Origin: Prorocentrum cordatum
Lineage: Eukaryota > Sar > Dinophyceae > Prorocentrales > Prorocentraceae
Assembly (NCBI GenBank): GCA_963575745.1
Contig: CAUYUJ010009491.1
Coordinates: 62,001 to 126,000 of the forward strand
DNA length: 64,000 nt
Direction of reading: 5' to 3'
The notes beneath the pieces were generated by a model. That model was given only the letters and a program-made list of their open reading frames with translations, did no database searches and had not been told where the DNA came from. This document shows positions 57,204 to 64,000 of the stretch, piece after piece. How positions within the stretch are numbered: position 1 is the stretch's first letter; each line of letters begins with the position of its first letter. A program made the translations under genes and the position numbers.

Positions 57204-57337
57204 AGTCGGGCCTGTCCCTCTACAGGGGGAATGCTCCAAAGGACTATATGTTGAGTATTCTTGTGCATCTTTGGAATATTTTGGGAGTATGATTTAGTCT
57301 TCGTCCAAAATCCCCCTGTATGGGGGACAGTCCCGAC
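57204..57337. mobile_element. TIR element family M1, complete copy
   Basis: AGTCGGGCCTGTCCCTCTAC and its near-inverse TATGGGGGACAGTCCCGAC bound a 134-bp A/T-rich interior. Related flanks AACGCTTCCCTT and AACGCTACCCCCTT lie on either side. Confidence 0.85.
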
Positions 57338-57534
57338 CCAACGCTACCCCCTTGACCCCCCCCCGCTCCCAGCAGTGCCTCGTGGTCGATCACCCCGCCG
57401 CCTCCCTGGCTGCGCACAGGCGGCTGGGAGCAGTCCCAGGCTGGCCTCGGCCAGAGACCGCGGCCGCAGGCCTCTCGAGGCTCGAAGCCCCTCGAGCGTC
57501 GAGGCTCGATCCTCGAGGACGCTCGAGGCTGGCA
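57338..57534. other. GC-rich DNA with CTCGAGG words
   Basis: Short stretch between two M1 elements, rich in CTCGAGGCTCGA-type inverted words (57470-57530). No coding-like frame. Confidence 0.5.
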
Positions 57535-57693
57535 TTAAGTCGGGCCTGTCCCCTACATGCCGATTTTGAACGAAAAATTAAACATACACAGAACATGTGT
57601 TAAAATGCTCAAACATGGTCAAAAAAAGAATCACCTGACTATTGTTGTACCATATTTGAATACTCTCCCTGTAGAGGGACAGGTCCGACTTAA
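57535..57693. mobile_element. TIR element family M1, complete copy with exact 8-bp flanking repeat
   Basis: TTAAGTCGGGCCTGTCCCCT and the inverse of AGAGGGACAGGTCCGACTTAA-like sequence bound 159 bp. GGCTGGCA lies immediately on both sides, an exact 8-bp direct repeat that looks like a target-site duplication. The clearest member of the family. Confidence 0.9.
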
Positions 57694-58067
57694 GGCTGGC
57701 ACGAGGGGTGCGCGTCCCCAAAGGACTGGGGATCCCGAGCTCTTTCGCCGGAATCTCGTGCCGCCCGGGCCCTGTTTCCAGGGCCCGGCGCCGTCAGGCA
57801 CGACTCGGGACGAAGAGCGGGCCCCAAGGGGAGGAAAAAACACCCGGGGTCCAGGGCACGTTTCCCTTAGGACCCCTCCGCCTCGTCCTCTGCCTCGCCC
57901 GGAGGGGCGGGGAGGTGCGAGGCGGCGAAGATCCAAATCCGCCGCCTGGGGCACCGATGTGCTGGGACCCCAGGCAGCAACAGATACGGATCTATCTGGG
58001 CCCGGGGGGGCGAATACATCCATGTATTGAGCAGGGACCGACCGTCCCGGCATTCCTATCGGCCTAC
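57694..58067. other. GC-rich DNA, no gene seen
   Basis: Open frames are present on both strands but without recognisable domain or bias. It ends in GAGCAGGGACCGAC, which also precedes the 59.28-kb relative of the next element. Confidence 0.4.
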
Positions 58068-58188
58068 CACGAAATGTTCGTAGAACCCAGAATAGTTCTA
58101 AGAACAAAAGCACATGTTCTTAGAACATAAAACCCGATGTGTTTCAACAAGTCAGTCCCAGCCAGAAATGTTCTAAGAACATTTCGTG
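58068..58188. mobile_element. Hairpin element with TGTTCTTAGAACA palindromes (M5)
   Basis: CACGAAATGTTCGTAGAAC at the left is the near-inverse of TTCTAAGAACATTTCGTG at the right. Two perfect palindromes lie within (ATGTTCTTAGAACAT near 58113, AAATGTTCTAAGAACATTT near 58168). A diverged relative at about 59272-59395 keeps TGTTCTAAGAACA, CTTCGC and the downstream AGGACGCTTCGCCACTGCTT/AGACGCTTCGCCACTGCTTG. Confidence 0.75.
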
Positions 58189-59270
58189 CAGATCACAAAA
58201 GGTTATTCGAACATTGCTTGGTAGGACCATATGCGAGCAAGGACGCTTCGCCACTGCTTGAATGTAGGGGGACTCAAGGCGGAACGCGGGCGGGCACAAC
58301 ATTTGTGCCGCCGCCCTTGGGGGGCAGCTGGCGCCACGGACAGCCCCCGTCCCTGGCCGAGCTGCCGGTCGCGGCCGCTCCACGGCGGCGGCGGTCCTGT
58401 CCTCCTGCTGCTCCTCCTCAGGAGGCAGAAGGGACGGACGAGAGGGGGAGATTAGGATGAGGGAGGGGGGGACAGGAGGAAGGGGATGAGGAGGAAGGCT
58501 GAGGGAGGAGTGGAGGAAGAGGCAGGATGGGAGAGGATGAGGACGAGAGACAAGAGAAGGAGTAAGGAGAAGTAGGAGGAGGAGGAGGAGGAGGAGGCGG
58601 AAAAAGAGGAGGGGCGAGGGGCGGGAGGTGAGGAAGGCGGGGGGAGGTGAGGAGGGAGAAAAGGTGAGCGAGATCGAGGGCGGCAGAATTCCTTTTCCTG
58701 CGCATGCTTCTGCTGCTGCTGCTGCTGTTGCTCCTTCCCCTCCCTGATCCTGCTCCTCCTCATCCTTCTCCTCCTCCTGCTGCTGCCCTACCCTCTATAT
58801 CCTACCGCCTCCTCCTCCTCCTCCTCCTCCTCATCCTCCTCCTCCTCCCGTCATCTCCCTCCTCTCCCCTCCCCGCCTCTCCTGCTGCCCCCCCCATCCC
58901 TCCCCATTCACCCACCTTCCTCCCCCCCGAATCTCCCATCTCCACTACCCCTCTTCCCCGCTCCCCGCTGATACCACCCTTCCCACCTCGCTCCGCGCTC
59001 CTGGCTCCCCGCTCTCCACTCCCTGCTCTCCGCTCCGCGCGTTCCGCTGCGCGCTCCTTGCCCCGCCGCTCGCCGCTCCTCGCCCACCGCTCCCCGCTCC
59101 CCGCGCCACGCTCGCCGCGCCTCGCCCACCGCTCCCCGCTCCTCAGAGCCTGGGCGAGCACGGCCCGCCCACGCTCCGGAGTGACCCCCCCTCTGGGCAG
59201 GAGCGGCCTCTCGGGTGCGCGGCCCTGGGGGGGCCCGCGGCGGGGGCCAGATCCGAGCGCACAGGCCCAG
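58189..59270. repeat. GGA tract, CTC tract and a 10-bp CGCTCC minisatellite
   Basis: 58440-58670 is GGA-rich and 58700-58930 is CTC-rich. 58975-59150 is a short-period CTCCCCGCTC/CTCGCCCACCG minisatellite. No gene seen. Confidence 0.6.
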
Positions 59271-60680
59271 TGCTGCTGTTGAGCAGGGACCAACATGAAC
59301 CCGATGTGTGAAACCAAGACAGCCCCGGCCAGAACTGTTCTAAGAACACTTCGCGCAGACAACAACAAAAAGGTTCTTAGAACACTGTTTGGTGGCGAGC
59401 CAAGACGCTTCGCCACTGCTTGATGCTGAGGGACCCCTGCGGGCCAGCACCAACGATCACTCCGGCGAAAGGCCCCCCTCACCGCGCATTCGAGTGCTGG
59501 GCTACACTGTCAGTGCCTCGCTCTCCCGGGGCTCTGCTCTTGTCCTGCTCGTGAACACTCGTCACGTGTGCGGAGCTGCACTGTCAATGCCGCGCTTTCC
59601 TGTGGCTTTGCTGCGTTCCTGCTCGCAACGCGCACCGCCAGAGGCGGCGGAGAGCTTGAGGGATCCACCTGTCAAAAGCCCCAGCACAAGGGGGTGGAGG
59701 GAGGGGGGGGCTTCTCAGAAGGAGGCTGCTTCCTAGAAGGCGCCAGCCTTACATCTATAGATGAGGCCCGCGCATTTCTAAGAAACAGGGGTGCTTCTAA
59801 GAAACGCTCCCCCCTCCCCCCACCCCCCTCTGCGCGTGGCTGACATTCGAATGGCGGAGCCGACCTCGCCCCAGTCTTGCTGGACCCCGGCGGGGGCGCG
59901 CTGAGTCGAGGGCGCCGCCGGGTGCGCGAGCATCGCGGGGCCCGGCGGCGGCCAGCCGGCTCGGGGCTCGAGCCGGGGCGGCCTCTGGAGGGCAGGGCGC
60001 GGCGGGCAGGCAGGGCGGGCGGCCAGGAGACGTCGCGGGCGCGGTCCTCCTCCTCCTCCTACTCCTCCTACTCCTCCTCCTCCTCCTCCTCCTCCTCCTC
60101 CTCCTCCTCCTCCTCCTCCTCCGCGGCAGGCGGAGGTCCGGCGGCCGGCCAGCCGGCGGCAGGGGCAACGCGGGCGGCGGCGGGGGCGACGGCGGCAGCA
60201 GCGACAGTGGAGGCGCGGATGGCGAGGGGCCACTTGCCACCCTTGCAGCCGCCCTCAGGGCCCTCTCCTCAGGGCCGCATCCCTCAGGGTCCCATCCTCG
60301 TGCGTCCCCCCTCCCCCCTGCCGCCCCTCGCCGTGGGCGGGGCGCCGCCCAGGGACGTGCGGCTCCCGGCGGTGAGGGGCGCCACCTGCGGCGCGGCTGC
60401 TGCGCGGCTTGCGCGCGCGCCGACGGCGACTGCGATGGCGACGGCGACGACGGTGGCGACGATGGCGGCGACGGCGGCGACGATGACGACTGGCAAAAAC
60501 GACGACGAACACAGACAACGGCGGTGGCGAAGGCGACCAATCTTCCCCTCCCCCTCCTCGCTGTCATCGGTCGTCGTCGCCAGCCTCATCCACCTAACCA
60601 TCCTCCGTCGCCGCCCCATCTTGCTCCAGCGCGTCCTCCTCACTGCTCCCTCCGCCTCCGCCTCTGCCTCCGCCTCCGAT
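59271..60680. other. Unique and GC-rich DNA with a CCT array; no gene called
   Basis: 59272-59395 is the diverged M5 relative. 60048-60122 is a CCT array, 59880-60045 and 60123-60420 are GC-rich blocks, and 60420-60500 is a GAC-type array. Frames are Ala/Arg/Pro-rich. Confidence 0.45.
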
Positions 60681-60811
60681 AGCAAAATCACGAAAGATGA
60701 AAAATACTCGAACATAGTCCAAAAATGATCAGCAATTGTCAAACAATCGTCCCCGCATGATTTTTGGATAATTTTTGATATTCCCCCTTTAGAGGGACAG
60801 GCCCGACTTAA
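60681..60811. mobile_element. TIR element family M1, right half only
   Basis: An A-rich interior with CTCGAACATAGTCCAAAAAT leads to the family right end TAGAGGGACAGGCCCGACTTAA. No left end is present upstream; the sequence joins a CTCCGCCTC-type run. Confidence 0.7.
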
Positions 60812-61755
60812 GTCTGGCCCCCCCCCCTGCCCCGCAAAGGGCCCCGAGCCTTCACAGAGTTCCCACGGGGCAGCCCCAACGGCGGGCGAGAACATGACGT
60901 GCCCAGGCCCGCGGCGAGGGCGACGAAGCGGGGCTGCCCAGGACGGACTGCGAGGGCTCTCGGCCAGCCTCGTGGAAGCCTCCCTTATGGGGCTGGCGTA
61001 TACAACGGGGTCGGAGGATCACTTCGCACCGCCGATACATCGGCAATGATTCAGCGGTGCACTGGCGATGCACCAGCGCATTCGGCGATGCATCGGCGCC
61101 GTCGGCGTGGCGGGGACCGGGCTCCACACCGAGCCGCATCGCCGGTGCCTCGGCGAAGCGGCGCGATCCTCCGACCCAGCCCACTCCGACCCCACCCGGG
61201 AGGCCTGGAGCCGAGGCCTGGGCCGCCGCGCGTGCCCTATCCCGAGGGCCCCGAGGCTGCCAGGGGCAGCCCCGGCGGCGAGCCCTCCGCGTGGCCAGGC
61301 GGGCGGCGCCCTGCCACGCCATGCCTCGCTCGGGCTGGGCGCGCGCTGCTGCGGGGGGCGAGAACTGCGGGGGGAGACGGGGGCCCTCCTCGGGCCCTCC
61401 AGGGCCCCTTCTGGGCCCGAAAGGGCCCAATGCAGCCTGTACGGGGCCCGGGAGGGCCCCTTCTCTGCGGCCCTCGCTGCCCCCTCCGAATTGACGCCCC
61501 GCCCCCAGTTCGGGGGCGCGCAAGCATGGACCAGCGATCCATGGATTCGGCGCGCGGTCGCCAAATCCATGGATCGGGGGAGGTGCTCTCCCCAACATGC
61601 GGCCGGTGCCGCCTCGATCCACGCCCCCTGCTGATCCACGCCCCCTGCTGATCCACGCCCATTTGATCCATGTCTGCGATCGCCTGACTGCAGGACCTCT
61701 TTCTGCAGCCCTCGCTGCCCCACCCCCCAATTAACGCCCCCCCAGTACTCGGGGG
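60812..61755. other. GC-rich DNA with CATCGGCGATG and CCATGGATC repeats; no gene
   Basis: 61015-61170 carries several CGATGCATCGGCG variants. 61525-61580 has inverted CCATGGATTCGGCG and CCAAATCCATGGATCGG, and 61620-61660 a tandem CCCCCTGCTGATCCACG. No coding-like frame. Confidence 0.5.
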
Positions 61756-61935
61756 CGGCCAAGAGGGGGCGTCAAAGAGGGGAGGCGCAAATCATGGCTG
61801 GCGGCATGTGCGCGGCCCAGGGGGGGACCCAGGGACGTAATGAAACAAGAAGAGGCGCCGCGAAATCTGGGGCGATGTCCTGGCCCCGGCCATGAGATCC
61901 ACACACCCCTGTAATCATCACCCCCCTCTTGGTCG
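61756..61935. mobile_element. TIR element family M4, copy 2
   Basis: CGGCCAAGAGGGGGCGTCAA at the left and the inverse of CCCCCTCTTGGTCG at the right. The interior GGCGGCATGTGCGCGGCCCA and GTAATGAAACAAGAAGAGGC match copy 1. A GC-rich block follows immediately, as at copy 1. Confidence 0.85.
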
Positions 61936-63400
61936 ACCCCGAAGGCCCCGCTCAGGCCCCCGCCGTCCCCCACCGGGCCAGCCTGCCCGCGCGCCTGGCG
62001 CCTGGCCTCCCGCGGCCTCCCCCCTGGCGGCGTCGCCCGAGCGCCGCGTGGAGGCGCCGCCACCGCGGCGCGGAGTCCCGCGGGAGAGGCCCCCGCCGCC
62101 CCGAAGGGCCGCCCGCCAGAGGAGGGGCACCCGCTGCGGGGCCCAGGCCTCGGCGCGCGAGGCGGCGCGGCGCGGCCTCGGCGCGGCCTCGGCGCGGGCG
62201 GCCGGGCAGCGTCCACCGACCGCCTCGTGCTCGTCCTCGTCCTCGTGGTCGCGGTCGTCCTCGCGGTCGTGGGGGCGGTCGTGGTCGTGGTGCTGGTCGC
62301 CGCGGTCGTGGTGGTGGTGGTGGTCGACGTCGTCGTGGTCGTGGCCATCTTCGTCGTCGTGGTCGTCATCGTCGGCGGCGGCGGCGGACGCCGTCGCTCC
62401 CACAAGGTGGACGCCCGCGGGCACAGATCCTGGCTCTGGGCCGATCCCAGGCCCGTGAGCCTGGCCAGGCTCGGCGAGGTGGTCCGTTGACGCTCTCCGA
62501 GAAGGTGGCCGAGAAGGCTCGCGCGTGGTTCGCATTGGCGGCAGCCTCCTCCCTCTCGCCGCAGGCCCAATTAGGCAGGTCGTGCCTCTCGCAGGGCCAC
62601 GGGCTCTCATAAGGTATCGCCTGGAATCTGATCTCGGCACGTACGAGGTGCCAACGGTAATGTGACCCTGGTGCCGTTCAGTATGAGGCAGCCATGGGTG
62701 CACGTAGCTATGACACGGCCCGTGCCAGACTGTTTGTTATGGGAGCAGAAACGTACGCATGAAACAGAGCGCGTGCGGTATCAGTGCAACGCTGGCTCAC
62801 CCCGCCCCCTTCTCCTGCCGCGCGCGCGCGACTGTTGCACCTCGCGCTGCGCGCCTGTAAAGAACTGTCCCGCGCCTCGAAACCACGCCCGATGCACTGG
62901 TTGGTGCTCGAGCACCTGCGTGCCGCGCTACAGGGATCGTGAGTCCTTGGGGAGGACGTCAAGCAACCACCGACGCCGACCCTGCCCTGGCCAGCAATCC
63001 TGGGCCCAAGATCGGTGCCTGCTCCCTCCTGGCCAGGCCTGAAGTGCCTATACACCGACCGCAACTTCAGGACTGGTCTGGGTCGGCTTCGGTGAACAAT
63101 CGGCCTCCAAAATCAGCTCCTAGACCTCCCTACACGCGTTCTGGCCGAGACTTCAAGGCGATGCGGTCGCAGCGACGAGACTCTCCAGGAAAGAACCGCC
63201 GATGCATATTCAAATCCACAATTTCTGAAGTCCTGCCCCGAGCCCTGGGACCCGATGCACACGGATAGATGCCCGCCCGCATATGTGGACAGAACTCTAC
63301 ACGCAACTGCACCTCGAGGCCCTGGGGGGCCAGACTCCGCAGCCAAGGACGTCTTGCACCGTGGACCAGGGCGGAGAACCAGCAAAAACGCCATGGACGT
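61936..63400. other. GC-rich block, GTC array and unique DNA; no gene called
   Basis: 61940-62215 is a GC-rich block and 62222-62390 a GTC/GGTC array. 62400-63400 is unique DNA without a convincing frame. Confidence 0.4.
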
Positions 63401-63401
63401 C

Positions 63402-63707
63402 AGCTTTCGGAGGCCCGCGCGGATTTCTTGGATCGGCGCTGGCCCCCCCCCTCCGCTCAGCGCACCAGGAGCGGCGCCAGAGGCGCCGCCCTGGGGTGCG
63501 CGAAGAGGAGATCAGGAAGAACGTTAGGGGTAGGCTCAGGGAGATGAATCGACCCCCCATCGCTCATTAATCGCCCATACGGGTCCGATAGGGGCCCGCA
63601 TTTCTGGCGGCGTTTCCGGACGCCGCCACTGGCGCGCTTCCCGCGGCCGAAGTGGAGAGGGCGGTCCAGAGCGGACCCGACGAAGTCCGCGCGGACCTCT
63701 GAAAGCT
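63402..63707. mobile_element. Hairpin element family M2, copy 3 (306 bp)
   Basis: AGCTTTCGGAGGCCCGCGCG at the left is the near-inverse of GCGGACCTCTGAAAGCT at the right (about 28 bp). A second GGAGCGGCGCCAGAGGCGCC hairpin lies inside, matching the interior of copies 1 and 2. The central 160 bp is unrelated filler. Confidence 0.8.
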
Positions 63708-64000
63708 CAGACACACTGCGTCAACGAAAAAATTAGGCGCTACAGGAAGCCTTAGATCCCCCGATCCTTGCCGCTCCCGCAAGCGGGCTTCCACGCGCCC
63801 CTCGCGAAGAGGGGCGTCTTGCTGAAGGCGAACGCCAGGATGCCAGCGACGCTGGCCTTGCATGCCGCTGCAATTTTCAATCGAGTCCTGACGAGCCCCA
63901 GAGGAGGGAACCATTAACACGCGTACTCAAAATCGCAGGGACAGGCTTGGTTGTGCTGTTGAGTCTGCGTGCGGTTGTAGTGGCCATTGCGCTGGTGGTT
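63708..64000. other. Unique DNA at the window end, nothing recognised
   Basis: GC-moderate sequence with short open frames only and no recognisable repeat. Confidence 0.4.

Noticed and set aside
1-64000. tRNA, rRNA, snRNA or SL RNA genes
   Set aside because: Looked for B-box-like GGTTCGA words, rRNA core motifs and an SL followed by a donor; none was supported. The GGTTCGAAT at 23365 lies inside gene 1.

Overview
This window reads as nuclear DNA of a dinoflagellate, and nothing in it looks bacterial, viral or organellar. The evidence is a GC-rich, gene-poor layout, long tracts of simple repeats, non-canonical hairpin introns inside a protein-coding gene, and a degraded copy of the dinoflagellate trans-spliced leader at about 23.12 kb. 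A species cannot be named from the sequence alone.

Only about 8 kb is convincingly coding. Two large genes lie head-to-tail on the + strand. Gene 1 (23340-27353) is one long protein of about 1,336 residues. Its frame is broken three times, each time by one extra base in a short homopolymer run. Read across those breaks, it has a coiled coil, a transposase-like D...C-x2-H arrangement, an acidic segment and a C-terminal PHD-type zinc finger. Gene 2 (28975-32712) is an unrecognised protein of about 1,190 residues with three exons, whose two introns (about 77-98 and 88 nt) both fold into near-complete hairpins. Weaker coding remnants lie at 464-919 (+) and 42182-42566 (-).

All other sequence is repeats. 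From left to right: 0.2-2.9 kb, a reverse-oriented satellite-bearing element interrupted by a gene remnant and a TIR element; 2.9-14 kb, purine tracts, TA/CA and GAC/GTC microsatellites and minisatellites; 14.3-16.4 kb, a 75-bp minisatellite and a large palindromic repeat; 16.8-22.5 kb, CT and G tracts, a GT-rich dispersed element and 1.9 kb of CAT repeats; 23-33 kb, the gene island; 33.4-41 kb, CAT arrays, hairpin elements, a second GT-rich element and two more satellite elements; 41-50 kb, GC-rich blocks, the minus-strand remnant and two more satellite elements; 50-64 kb, minisatellites, TIR elements and GC-rich blocks.

The main structural result is that much of the non-coding DNA resolves into recurring families with conserved ends: a composite satellite element (five copies), a GT-rich element (three), and several TIR/hairpin families. 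The 135-160-bp TIR family has five complete copies, each between short direct repeats. The transposase-like gene 1 and the TIR families may be linked, but the sequence does not prove it.
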